The notes under the pieces are model-generated. The model made no database searches. It was given only the letters and a program-made list of their open reading frames with translations, and was not told the DNA's origin. DNA of 64,000 nucleotides from Lingula anatina (taxonomy: Eukaryota; Brachiopoda; Lingulata; Lingulida; Lingulidae). How positions within the stretch are numbered: position 1 is the first letter of the stretch; the number at the start of each line of letters is the position of its first letter. Shown here piece after piece: positions 35,201-48,000 of this stretch. Position numbers and translations under genes: made by a program. The DNA lies in contig NW_019775393.1 in NCBI RefSeq assembly GCF_001039355.2, positions 166,448-230,447 of the forward strand, in the 5' to 3' direction.

Positions 35201-38200
35201 GTCTCCACCTGACTGATATGTGCCTACGTCATAAGCCCACTGTGGTGGCTTGCGTTTGTATACATCTGGCTTGCAAGTGGTCCAGTTGGCAGGTATGTTT
35301 TTTTTTTTGTTTTTTTCATCATTTAACCTGTCTGTATTTTATTGTCCCATCTCCTTTTCATTTCTAATGGAATGTTTCAGCTAGTAGCCAGTTTGTGTTT
35401 ATTCAAGACTAGTTTTTTTCCACTTCTTTTTCTTTTGCCGATTGGTTGTTTTATTGACATATAGATAATTTTATTTTGCTGGAAATTTTTCTTAACCCTA
35501 GCCAAGAAAAAATAAGAAAAAGCTTTAAATGCACATCTTAGAAATGGTGAGGATGTTATAAAATTGTGGTGATTAATGTGTAAAAAAAAAAAAAAGGATT
35601 AAGCGTATGTAAAAATATTTTTCTAGATTCCAAAGTCCAGTGAAGGCAGAGATTGGTTCTGGTATGTTGACAAATCTGTCACCATGAAACAACTGGACGG
35701 TAAGTTAATTTCACTTCACCCTCACATTGAAATCCTTGGGTATATCAATACATCTGTCAGAATACCAAGGAATGTACTCTGTTATAGCTTTCCTCATTTC
35801 CTATATCAAAGGCTCTATTCCCATAGATTTTAGATCGATCTATCCCCGCGGGGAGTCTCACTAGATTACTTTCAGATAATCTGACTTAAATGTCCGTCCC
35901 GCCTACTACAAGCTTTAAGGGGGTAATTAACTTTCGTGTCCGCCCGGCTGACAGCTATTTAGCGTGAACCCCCAGGGAGTTAGGTCGATCTAAAGTAGGT
36001 CGATCTAATCTATGGAAATGGTGTGTAAGGGCCTATTTGAATTTTGGTGTGGGTGTAATAGTATGGTTTTACATTTTTTTCTTAAATCTATATATATTTT
36101 TCTCTTCTCCCTTCCAAAAAAGCTCATTTCACTAAATTAATAGCAACTTGAAAAAGATAATAAAATGCCAGCAGTAAAGTTATTATATATTTTAAAAAGA
36201 TTGCACAAGATTGTGCATATTTTAAGTAAAATGTTGTAGAAACATCATTTTTGTCTTGATAATTGTTATTATTTTATTTATTTTTTTATACTTTGATCAT
36301 ATTTTTACATATTCCAGAGTTGACCCACGACTTCCTGTCAATCCTAGATAAATGTCCTAGCAAGTTGAAGAAGAAGATATTAACGTGGAAGGTGGGCTTT
36401 ATTTACAACTCTAACAGTCCAGCTTGCTTTCATCTGTCACTTGGCTTCCATGTCACAAAAGAATTTCAGATTGCAAGTTGCACTCACTTTTAAGATGCCT
36501 TTTAAGATCAGCATAGGGATTTCCAACATTTGCCATAAAAGTTGCTAGACATTAAGTTAATCCTGAAATTGTTAAAAATTTGGATATTGTTTGATTGTTG
36601 AGTGACTTAAAACTGTAAGATTTTCAAAAGGTTGCACAGATGACCATATTGTGTTTGTCTTTACAAACTCACAGCTTTAAGGCTAACAGTATTTAAAATG
36701 AAGGTTCTAAATGTGGAAATCGGTCAAGAGCCATCAATTCTGACTCCTGTGCATATTATTTATTCCTTGAATTTTTCTTCTTTTTGTAGCCAGTAGAGTA
36801 AAAAAATATTCTTAGTAATTTTATTCTTTGAAATGGTATCATACTCTTCTTCATTGCTGTTTTTCTTTTTCAGACCTCATTACAAAGTGGAGGACTTTCA
36901 GAAGAGCAACGCAGGGACCAAGAGGGGCCAGACCCAAAGAAAGCAAAACTAGCGCCATCTACATCAAGTAGTAGTGCAGCCTCTAAAGGAGCACCCTCAT
37001 CTTCAGGCTCATCAACTAAAGTGGCGCCATCTGCTACAGTGACTTCATCTTCTGCTGGCGTGGCTGGAAATGGTGCCCACCCACCGCAGAAGAAAGCTGA
37101 GCATGGGAACATTTTTCAAAAGTTTGAACAAACAGAGACTAAGACACTGAAAACTGACAGTGCCGGAAGTGGTCATCCTGGTCAAGGGATTTCTGCCATG
37201 ACCTCCAGCTCGACTCACAAGCCACCCGAAAAACACACCACGTCGCTCAAAGAGTACCGAGAAAGGAAGGAGAAAAGTGCCCAGGAACGCTTGGTGCAGA
37301 AAATGAGTAGCAGCGCTGATGTTAAAGTGGAGGAGGAATTAGAACCAGGTGAGATTCCTGAGGACTCTCCTCATCCCAAACAGCACTCGGGTGACCAGCG
37401 CCGATCTCATTCTCACTCAGAGATGAGGTCTGGTAAAGAGCCTTCCCACAGGACTGACCCTTCTCACAGGGAGAAATATTTGGCCGATTTACATCGTAGG
37501 AAACTTGGCGAGTCTCGGTCAGCCACTGATCAAAGAGCTGGTGATGACAGGACTCGTGTGGCATATGAACGTGAGAGGGGAGGAGCAGGCGACTCCACAT
37601 TCACTAAGCACTCCACCCACTCTTCTAGACCTGAAAAGCATGGGTTTTCTGGAGGGCAAAGGTCAGATGGTCGTCGGGAGGGCTCGGGTCAAAGGTCACA
37701 TGGGCAGTCTAGGCATGAACAGCAAAGACACGAATCAGTAACGAGGCCTTCTGCGAACAGTTATAGCTCAGAGCAGCAACGCAGCCTTGAACTAAGCGTA
37801 CATAATCAACAGCACTTTAACGAAATTAAGAAAGCTGCTGCTAAAGATCGCCACAGTGTTGGCCACCCAGGTAGCAGTAGTATAGGTGGGTCAGGTAGCT
37901 CCTCTGTGCCACCTTCAGGAAAACATAGTGGTAGCACAAGATCTCACACTTCTGCAAAACATCCTGCTTCTGAGTCGCGCAAACGGGAACTAAGTCCTGC
38001 TGGTGGTCCGCTGAAATTAAAAATATCTACCTCATCTTTAAAGACAACATCCCCACACGCCCCACCACCACTGAAAGTACAGCGACGTGATCAGATGTCG
38101 TCTTCGTCATCTCAGATTACTGTTCCGCCTCCACCAGTACCTGCAGATTCACTACAGAGTGAGGTCCAAGCTGCATTGTTTTCCGACAGTGAACACAATG

Positions 38201-38478
38201 GCAGTAACACGGGATCGCCTCAAGTCTCCCAACCTTCAACACCAACTCAAGATGCACTGACCAAGATTCAGATGAATCTGCAGCAAGTCATTGAGATGAA
38301 AAAAGCCACGTTACATCGCCAGTTGCAGCAACAGCAGCATCAACAGCAGTTTCCCCCCTCCTCAGGGACTTATAATGCTAGCCAGCAGCAGCAAAACTTT
38401 CCGTATGGACAGCAAAGTCACCAATTGCCACCAATGCCAGACCAGCCACCTCCTCCGCCTCCACCACCTCCGCCCTGA
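29245..38478 (+). CDS. CCNT: Cyclin T, regulatory subunit of P-TEFb
   Basis: Binds and activates CDK9, which phosphorylates the RNA polymerase II C-terminal domain and negative elongation factors to release paused polymerase. Exons: 29245-29387, 30224-30305, 30834-31017, 31313-31375, 33151-33196, 34268-34358, 35627-35699, 36318-36391, 36874-38478. Total 2361 nt, 786 residues, in frame throughout. The N-terminus [20 protein letters not shown], then [43 protein letters not shown] and [16 protein letters not shown] make up the double cyclin box (about residues 1-250). The long last exon encodes a disordered tail with the conserved SLKEYR block, Ser/His-rich stretches, a Gln-rich helix and a terminal proline run. 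Exon 6 is present twice (34268-34358 and 35202-35292) because of the overlap at the N at 34500; only one fits the frame. Confidence 0.96.
31992..32170. mobile_element. 179-bp MITE in a cyclin T intron
   Basis: Ends GGGTAGCACTAGCAATT (left) and the complement of AGTGTTAGCGCTACCC (right) form imperfect inverted repeats. The interior is T-rich, with GGCTAAATTGGC near the right end. A partial relative is at 20789-20870. No coding frame; non-autonomous. Confidence 0.55.
33570..35431 (+). repeat. Overlapping contigs at the N at 34500, duplicating cyclin T exon 6
   Basis: 33570-34499 and 34501-35431 are near-identical, differing in CA-repeat length (34172 against 35110 region), T-run length and scattered substitutions. 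Both contain the 91-base exon 6 with the same splice borders. Including the second copy would add 91 bases and break the reading frame. The N lies exactly where the left contig ends, so an unmerged allelic overlap is the simplest reading. Confidence 0.82.
35821..36015. mobile_element. 195-bp MITE in a cyclin T intron
   Basis: The left end CCATAGATTTTAGATCGATC is the imperfect inverted complement of the right end TAGGTCGATCTAATCTATGG. A second internal GGTCGATCTAAAG repeats the motif. It is GC-richer than the surrounding intron. No coding frame. Confidence 0.6.
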
Positions 38479-41129
38479 TCGCCCACCGGAGGAACACTCT
38501 CTACCTATTATGGGAGATATCTGGAACGAGGTTGATGTATGAAATTTCTGCTTTATATTAACTGGAGAGTTTTCATCTAGCCCACTCCAGTGAAAGGATG
38601 TTATCAATGCAATTACGGAGATGGGTCTGTAAATTTTGAAGCCTTATGTTGCTAGTTGGGGTTGGAAAAAAAAGTGAGCATACAAAACATAAATCCAGAT
38701 TTCTTGATAATAAGCAGTTACTCGTTATTTTTACTAGTACAAGGCTAAAGTTCATTTAATGCTAGAGTCTTCATTAGATAATGGGTATGGACTCTTTGGA
38801 TCCCTACAAAGATGGGGGGAGGGGTGCATTTCTCAGGCACTGTTACATTATATAAGAGTGTACAAATTGCCTTCTTCAGGTTCCTTAATTGGAAACCCAA
38901 AGTATAATAGGAATGCCCTGTGTATGCAAACTGAATCTTTTAATGTTGCCCTGGAAATTCTACTAGTGGGATATGCATGCTTTTCACCTTAGACCAGGCA
39001 CAAGGAAGCTAACAGAAAAAAAAAATACCTAAAAAGTACTGGTCTCTCTGTGGTGCACGGAGTTCTGTGTTATTCTGATGTTGCAGATTGGGGTGCATTA
39101 TTGTGCCATCTTAATCAGAAGGAAAAAGGGGGTGTTTGGTGCAGGGCACTTTGCATTTCTTTTGTGATTTATTTATTATCATTTATTTTAATGATTTTGA
39201 GAAAAGATCATTTGCGAGTAGCTTCTCCTGCAAGCTTTGACCACTGTCCTAAGTAGTGGGGAAGAAATTGTGCCAACAAAATGGGTAGCGAGGTTCATTT
39301 GATTTGATGCTCGTAGAAATACTTATTGTACAACTTACTTCACTGTTTGTATATGTAATCCCAATTAATCAAATGTTAAAGTGGTCAAAAATGGGGTCTA
39401 CTTTTTTTTTTTTTTTTCTTTTTTTAAATAGGAAAATGCGTAAGTTGATGTCTGTTTGTAAATTTGTTTTGTCTGGCAACAATTAAGTGATGAATGTTGC
39501 ACCAGATTTTGTATTGAATGTGATAGTAGGGATTCTATTGGTAGAATACCAAGAAGGTACTCCTTAAATGTTCCAAAAAAGTTTCTATTCCTCTTTTGCG
39601 GTTGTAATGCTCTGCTAAATTGTCACTCATCAATTCTCTCAGTTAAAAGTAGTTTACATATTGATCGTTGTTTTATTTATGGAACCATTTGAAATTAATT
39701 CAGCACAAACATACTTATGTACTACAGAAAAAAATCAATTTGTTGAGTTTACCTTTTTGCAGGGAGCGACTTTAGCTTAGAGTGTTTCTTCATGTTAAAT
39801 TTGGTAAATAGATATGTGTATGGTGTGAGGCAGCTTTGAGGGTATTTTTTGTATAATATCACTGTTATAAGTGGTACAGATTTTGTTGCTTGCTGACAGA
39901 TTGCCCACTACAGGTATTGCAACTAGAAATGTTTTTGTCTGCTCAACAATGTGGTTATCATTGCAAAGTCTTGCTATTGAAAATTTGTCCACCGTTCCTC
40001 AGCGAAGTTTATGAAAGGAAAATGTTATCATGTAACCTTGGTGTATTGTGTGGATATGAAGTTGGTTATTTATATTCTGCTTAATACTATTTGGTAATTA
40101 AGATAAACCTTGGTAATAAAGATACTTTTCTGAGCCTTGATAAAGCTGGGAATTCAAATGTAATTCGCAAAGGTTTTAAATAGTCACTGAACCATACATT
40201 CATATGTATATTTTCCTTTGCTTTTATCTATAAATTGGTCAGAAATTGGCACAAGAAGATGCAATATCAATATAATACTTAAATATTGTTTAATGTTAGA
40301 TGTTTTAGTTTAAGTTAACTTTTATTGTTCACATGTGGTATGGCCACCAAACTTTCCTGAAATCTTTCCAACAAAATCTAAAATATTTATTTTCTAAGTT
40401 TTGGTTAGCTGATAAATAAAAATGTTTTTCAGCACTGACAGAGATGTCAGTTTGACAGTAATCAGTATAATACATTTACTAGTCTAGGATAGAGATAGGC
40501 ATTATGGGCTATTTATCCACTCCCCAAAAATTGACTTATTGTACATGTTCAGGGTCCATTATTCCAGTAATATTATATTATCTGTAGAAGTCTGAGTAGA
40601 TAGCTTTATTTGTGAATCTGGCCCTGTATTTGTATTATAAATTATGAGTGCAGTGTTGAGGGAATCCAGAACTTGAGACGGCTAAGAAAGTAAACAATTC
40701 AAAACGAGATATTAAAAACTGAACAAGCATAAAAAATTTATGGCATATGTAATGTGCGAAAAAATATAAAAAATTTAATAAAAATTGTAAAAGTAAAACA
40801 AAAAATGTTGTTTACATGTATTATTTTTTCATTGAAATTTTGGTTACATGATGCTATGATACTTCAAAATTAAAAACAAAGTCAAAACTGATGTTCAGAA
40901 TCCAGTCCCTTGTCGTGTTGTCCAGTCCCTATCATAAATGAGCACGGTATCATTCTTTGGCCTGAATTACCTAAGTGTTGCATGCAGGCAGCTAAATTGA
41001 AATTTTAAAAAAATCACTTTATTGGGGTACCACCAGAGATTTGCAGCAAAAATGCACGTGGCGTTTCAGACTGGAATTATATTCTGCTTTGCAAGGAAGT
41101 CCATCCTCCAGACCACTTCTTCAACATTG
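38479..41129. other. Cyclin T 3' UTR and convergent spacer
   Basis: No further exon is recognised between the cyclin T stop and the G6Pase stop. Candidate polyadenylation signals AATAAA lie at 40115-40120 and 40415-40420. A T-rich tract at 39402-39426 and AT-rich sequence fill the rest. Confidence 0.6.
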
Positions 41130-44100
41130 TCAACCATTTTTCTTCTGACTTGAACATCTTGCCATTTGTTTGGCCCAGAAATCTCCTATCTTTGGTATCA
41201 CTGCTACAACAAGGAATGGCAAGAGTAGAAATTTGATAAAAGTGAAAGCATAAAATACTAATATGGATCCCTGGGGACCTTTGACGTAGTCCGACCCCTG
41301 ACACAGAGCAAGACTAAGTGGTAGGGAGATGGCAGTGCGTACTATATTGCACTCCTTGAATTCTTTCTCCATCTTGATGGCCATACCTAAACCTAAAAAG
41401 AAAAGAATTACAGACTGAAATAAAATATAGGATATACTAATGGCCAAATGGCAGATTGAAATCTTGTGGTAAAATTAATAGTAGATGCAAATATTCATAC
41501 ACATTTAAAATATATATATAATGTACTATATAAAAGAAAGTGAAATGATGAAAAATTGCTCAAATCTGTTCAAAAATGTGGGACACACATTTGTAAGAGA
41601 TGATAATTATTCAGTCCAAAGTTTCCTTTTTGAAACCTGACCCCAGATTTGTTTAACGTACCAAACAGAGCGCCTACATCCCTCACCAAAGCTGCAAATG
41701 GCGTGGTGTCCAAATGCACCCAAGCTGACTGTGCACACCACTTCTGAGCCAGCGGTAAAGTCCAGGCGGGGTCAAGTCCCAGGACATTAAATATCCAGAA
41801 CTGACCACTGGCAGACACAAGCAGGAATACCCCAACTAGAACGTGGTGTATCAGGGTCATGTCGTGTGTTGAGATTCTACTGAAGATGACTGCTACCATT
41901 ATACCTAGAATAAATGGCCTCTCTTTTATAATTTTGTAATTAACCTGATACTCTATAAGGGAGAACTAACATGGTCTACATTGATCATTTTGAAATGTCA
42001 GTTTGTTACATCTGAACATCAGTGGTACCTGAGTGAATTAGCTCTAAATCGGGCCGCTACACAAACTGAACACTGTTTAGCTGTAATAATATATAATTGT
42101 TTAAAATCAAGCAGTATATAAACTAGATATGGAAATTATGTAATCTTACCTACAGCGGTTCCAAAAATTACTTGATGGGGGAAATGTGTGGCGATGAAAC
42201 ATCTAGACACATTCACAGTAAAAAGAAACGCAGCAAAAAAACTCCAACCTATCATCTTCCACAGTCTGAAGTAATATTGAAAAACATATCAAGTTATCCT
42301 CTTTAACATTTCATTTAAAGATTACAATCTATTATAATCAAATTTCTCCATATCTCACTGATTCAATTTGTCATGCAAAAAGAAAAAAAAGAACCTCATT
42401 AATAATACAATACCCATCTACCATTCAAACCTATCCACACACTTGCTCAAGACTATTATACACCTACCTTGAATGTGCTCCCTGTCCCAGTTTATAATGT
42501 AGCAGTGAAGAGATGATAATATACCATACACTGGCAGTGACCATGGCATGGCCAGATGGACTTCCTGAAATACAAAATACACATTATTAGCTATCCTTTA
42601 AGTTGTTGACGATGTACTGCACAATAATTACTATAAGAATAACTAGTAATTGGTTCTGCAAAAAGAAAAAAAAAGCTGTTTAAATTGTTAAGTTTTACAT
42701 CCAAATTATTTGCTAACAGTAGTTGGTCAAAGTTCTATGGATGTACATGGTTAGGGTGGGGGGATGAATATCAACAATTTTGTACAACAAAATTAGACAA
42801 AGCCAATTACAAAATATGTTTGAAATTCAATTTAAGGCATTTGTCTTATTTAACCATAACAACTGATAGCAGAATTAGTTATTTTAAAGGGTTAACACAA
42901 TAATCCAAAAGAGAAAAGAATATTATCTCTAATAAAACTTTTTTGCTACATTAAAAGTAAAAGACACATTGACAAAAGTTTATTAATAATAAACAACAAT
43001 ATAAAATGCTGGGGCAAAGCTCATGTTAAGTTTTCGTCCAACAAAAAATAATTGCCTTTTTTTACCAAATCCTGGTAAAATATTACATTATGTTAATACT
43101 ACCTGGTCCTGTTTCACAGGTTAATCTGAACTGGTCTAGGTGTGGTGGTGATATACCATACAGGTCTGTTATCTTGACCCACCAGTAAGGCCTGTGTCCA
43201 TATAATATCCTGAGTATATATGAATAAATATATTTAAAATACATGTGTGCATATGCATGTGTATGTGCGCACATACAGTATGTATATACTGGGAGTATTG
43301 TGTATAAACTCAACAATTCATAAAGAGGGATAATGAGTTATAAAGATGTGTTATTAAATGCATACATATCACAGCCCATTTTCTACCCTCTCATTCAGTC
43401 AGTAATGGAATTATACATGTACACAAGTCTGTGATTTTGTGGAAAGAAGATTGGAGAGAATCAACCAGCATAATGCCACACTGATACCTATAAGATCCTT
43501 ACCCAACCCCCATGAATGTTTACAAAAGTAGGGCAGCATTCTACATCATCTATAAATAATAAATGGACAGTATGAAACAGAAAACTGGATATTTTTAAAT
43601 CATACCATTTGAGCACAGCATTCAACCATTCTGATATTGCAGCAACCCAGATCACACGCTTTCCCACACTGTTGTGGAGACAGTAGAGCAGTGGAAAGTA
43701 AAACAAAAATGCAGCCCTCGGATCTCCAAGATGGGAGAGAAACAACATCAATTCACTCTGACCCTAATAAACCGGAAGAAAAAATATCATATATGTATTA
43801 GAAATGAGTGAAGCCTATACTGATATATGATGTGGCAAAGGTTAAGCAACATTAACCACTGGGTCAATTTTTTTTTTTTTTTTTTGTTTTTTTTTTGTGG
43901 GGGGGGACGTAATAACTTTNNNNNNNNNNNNNNNNNNNNNNNNNNNNNNNNNNNNNNNNNNNNNNNNNNNNNNNTGTGTTGTTGTGGGGGGGGGGGGGGG
44001 GAGGGGGGCTGTTAGTATTGATCTGTAATATATATATATCTCCAGTATGCTTCTACTTCCATCTGTATGGTTATGGCATGGTTCAAAACAAAGTACGACA

Positions 44101-44263
44101 GAAAAATATTTCAGAGACCATCGATTAACACTCTGGAGATGGCTGTTGATATACATGTAGTTATCAAATCTGCTAAATGGTTTAACCCAACCTTGAACTG
44201 CCTCTGAATGGTTTCTATGAAAGCCACTCCTGATAGATGCAGGACGTCCATAAATGGCCCCAT
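41130..44263 (-). CDS. G6PC: Glucose-6-phosphatase catalytic subunit
   Basis: Multi-pass endoplasmic-reticulum enzyme that hydrolyses glucose 6-phosphate to glucose and phosphate. Exons (minus): 44263-44192, 43763-43606, 43209-43103, 42564-42468, 42265-42150, 41904-41662, 41392-41130. Total 1056 nt, 351 residues, in phase. The acid-phosphatase (PAP2-type) active site is complete: KWILYGHRP (phosphate-binding Arg), GSPSGHAM (PSGH) and [12 protein letters not shown] (the Arg and nucleophilic His). CETGPGSPSGH and VHLDTTPFA are typical of the family. The start [12 protein letters not shown] matches the N-terminal end of vertebrate G6PC. Sequence alone does not separate the G6PC1 and G6PC3 types. 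The C-terminus ends SSQKKNG, resembling a dilysine ER-retention motif offset by two residues. A 55-base N gap lies in the first coding intron. Confidence 0.95.
43920..43974. other. Assembly gap of 55 N
   Basis: A run of N between a T-rich tract with GGGGGGGG (43862-43910) and a G-rich tract (43985-44010). The homopolymers on both sides explain the break. It lies in intron 1 of the G6Pase gene. Confidence 0.99.
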
Positions 44264-44318
44264 ATCCTGGTTCTGTGAGCACACAAATTGAGCAATTATG
44301 TTAATAATTCTGGAAATA

Positions 44319-44388
<70 letters not shown>

Positions 44389-45091
44389 TAGATAGATAGA
44401 TATGTTGATGCACTGTATTAGCATATGTAATGTCATGTACAGGTAGTTTCAAGTTACCTCAGTTTTCGGCTAAATCAATTACCTGAACGTACGAAGAAAT
44501 CGATCACCTTTTCAAACTGATGGCAATCTATTTACTTTTATAAACAATGATTCTTAATAATACATTACTTAATCACTTTTCATACATATAATACTCGACT
44601 ACATTCGATTTCGATTTTGCTTACTCGAAACTCGAAATTTTCAAATTGAGAGAGAGAGAGAGAGATGACTTACCGTGGTCAGTCTTCCCGGCGAGTGAAT
44701 TTGATGTGTTTTACATTTGACCTATTCTAGAACAGGATGATAATACAGGACATCCTCTTAGAACGACATAGCAAGCGGTAAATAAATGTAGGTGCGACGT
44801 GGACGTCTGCTACCGCACCAGATGATAAACATTAGCTACGGGGTAAATCATGCGAACACATGTTGCACAAAATCGCATTTTTTTTACCAACGGAAAATAG
44901 TAAATAACCCTTTATACACAAAATAATGAATACAATTTATCTCTATTTTCTATGCAAGTTAAAATTGAATTTATTAATCAAATTTACGATTTTGCCTAAT
45001 TCATTTACAACCAATCAGGTCCAGGTAAAAATTAAAGCCCTGAGCTGTAGCAGTGCAGACGGAAGCGAGAAAGGAGAGAAAACGTGTTACG
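44264..45091. promoter_or_regulatory. Divergent upstream region of G6PC and GTPBP4
   Basis: The 828 bases between the two start codons hold an AT/GATA microsatellite, a short GA run (44648-44665) and AT-rich sequence. AG upstream of the G6PC ATG (AACCAG|GAT) suggests that a 5' untranslated exon is spliced to it. No clear core-promoter motif is seen. Confidence 0.35.
44320..44400. repeat. (AT)n and GATA microsatellite
   Basis: About 64 bases of AT repeats followed by four GATA units, upstream of the G6Pase start codon. Confidence 0.9.
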
Positions 45092-48000
45092 ATGTCTCAC
45101 TACAATTTCAAGAAGATTACTGTGGTTCCAACGTCAAAGGTGGGTAAAATAAAAAAATCACTTTTAAGGGTTTAAGTTATCACAGCACTGGTGATTTAAC
45201 GCTCAATCATCTTCAAACACTGAATTTGCGTGTTAAATAATTCCATACTGACAGCATGATATTTACAAACCACGTGGATTTAAATCACTCAGTTTATCTG
45301 TTTTGTATCAGATTTATCACGCAGCCTTGTTATCACAACACAGAATATTGTGCGATCATTTTCCCATTGATATGTCGCGTAAATGTATGCCCAAGTGTAA
45401 AAATGCTCAATCTGAAATGACTGCATTTCGTTTTATGTAAATAAAATGTATTGAATGAGCATTTGATGGTCATTATAATAACCCAGCACTTTGTTTTTCT
45501 TTTCTTCAGGACTTTATAGACATAGTATTGTCCAAGACCCAGAGAAAGACCCCAACAGTCATCCATAAACAGTATGCCATCTCCAGGATACGACATTTTT
45601 ACATGCGTAAAGTGAAGTTTACGCAGCAGAACTATCACGACAAGCTAACACAGATCATCACAGACTTCCCCAAGTTGGAGGTGAGGGGCGTTATGTTTTA
45701 GTCAGCGATGAGATTTTCGTAACTGTCGGCAGAATTCTGACTTTTTGGGTAGTGTTGGTGCTTACAACGGTATTGAGATTGTGTCCATTATCAGCAGTTT
45801 TACGACTTTACTGCAAACCAAAAAGTCCCGTCCATGTTCAGTAGCATAAGTTCACAACTAAATAGTAAGAACCAGAAGGGAACCTATATTGTTAAATACC
45901 CTTTGAAGCAGTTAATTACCGCATAAACTGTTTAAGTGGGCAGTGAAAGATAGTACAATTAAATATTCAATCTGTGTTTTCTAAATTAGTATCATAAGAT
46001 TTTTTTATTAAGTGCTTAAGAATTGTAACAGTTGTTGCATTTCTGTTATCATGTATTAATACAAGTACGAAACATTCCACTTGCTTTTTTTAGGATATCC
46101 ATCCTTTCTATGCAGACCTCCTAAATGTGCTGTATGATAAAGATCATTACAAGCTGGCACTGGGTCAGATCAACACTGCCAGGCATCTCATAGACAAGTA
46201 TGGAATGATTTCACTGTTGTGCAGCATTTAACCTAGCAAATCCTCAACGAGTTTATTTTCCTTGAATGTAAACCATGCTACATGCGCCAAGCATTTATCA
46301 GTCTTGTTTGTATACTGTATCATCTTCTCATATCAACCAAAACAAATTGCTCAGTATGCTGTCTTTCCTTGCTATTTAAAAGGAAAAGTGTTGAGAACTT
46401 CATAGTTTCAGGGACATGTTTTTAGTATCATATAATACCTCTAGAGTCCGCTCTAGAAGGCTTGTTAGATTTTAAGCAAATGTTTCTAGACTATGCTTTT
46501 TAAATTTTTTCTCCAGTGTGGCCAAGGATTACACAAGGCTTCTGAAATATGGGGATTCTTTGTACAGGTGTAAACAGCTGAAGAAGGCAGCACTGGGCAG
46601 GTAAGAGATAGAATCTCCATAGATTATATGTTTAAGTTGAATTTCAATTCTCTTTTTCAAAAATAAGTGTACAATTGTGTCACTGTGTAATTATGTTGTT
46701 AGTATTGCATTGTTTTATTAACCAGACTGTTAGGCTGGAATATGCTGGAAAGATTGTATTAAATAACTGAGGAAATCTGAGAAGATTGGGTGTTAATAGA
46801 AATAAACATTTAGAACAATTGAAACATAAAGATTTTCATGCAAAGTTGAAATGACACAAAGTTTAAAACTTCTGTTTATTTATTTTTCTGTATTTGTTTT
46901 ATCTTGCTAACAATCTTTTAATGACTTATAAGTTAATTATAGAAGATTGCTCTAAATAAGTATAATTAAATGATTAACAAGAAATACTAATTGATGTAAT
47001 AATATCTTTATCTGTATTTTAGGATGTGCACAGTGATGAAGAGACAAGGCCAGAGTTTGGCTTATCTTGAGCAAGTCAGACAACATCTGTCAAGGCTGCC
47101 ATCTATAGACCCCAACACAAGGACTCTACTCATATGCGGCTTTCCAAATGTGGGGAAGTCCAGTTTTATAAACAAGATCACAAGAGCAGATGTAGAAGTC
47201 CAGCCCTATGCCTTTACAACCAAGTCCCTGTTTGTTGGCCACATGGATTATAAGTACCTGAGGTGGCAGGTAGGCATTTTAACAATGATGAGGCTTTTTT
47301 GACTTTTTCAGGTTCTTTTGGGTCATTCGTGTGAATTTTGTACCCCAGGCCAATTTTCCTACTTTTTCAGTGAGGACTGGTCTCATCCCTGATTTAATTA
47401 AATTGCCAGTTTACTTATATTTTAGACCAGGGGTAGGGTAAACTGAACTCTCCATATGACCATTTTGCATTAAACAGTGGGGTCTCTGCTACTTGGTCAT
47501 TTATGCCAAAGTTACTGTGCACATGTCGGAAGAAACTTGTAAAATGTTACGCTTAGCCATTAAATGCACTGATATTTGAATAGCATTTTCCACAAGTTAT
47601 CGTGTTACTTGATTATTAATTTGTTTATCTCCTTTTATCGGTTTTCCCATGGCTAGAGTAGTTCTCAGAATTTTTTTTTTAAGATTAATGATTATATAAT
47701 TAAACCAAATAGAAGGGGCCATGGTATATTTTCTGTCACACAAATTGTTTTTTCATATTATACATACCACCATCCAGATTAAGTGATTAAATCATTTAAA
47801 TTGAGCATGTATTAACATTAAAAGGGGGGTTGTGTTCCAGGTGGTCGATACCCCAGGGATTTTAGACCACCCCCTGGAGGAGAGGAACACTATTGAGATG
47901 CAGGCCATCACAGCCCTGGCTCACCTCAGAGCAGCCGTGCTCTACATCATGGATGTATCTGAACAGTGCGGACACACAGTAGAACAACAGGTTTGTAATG

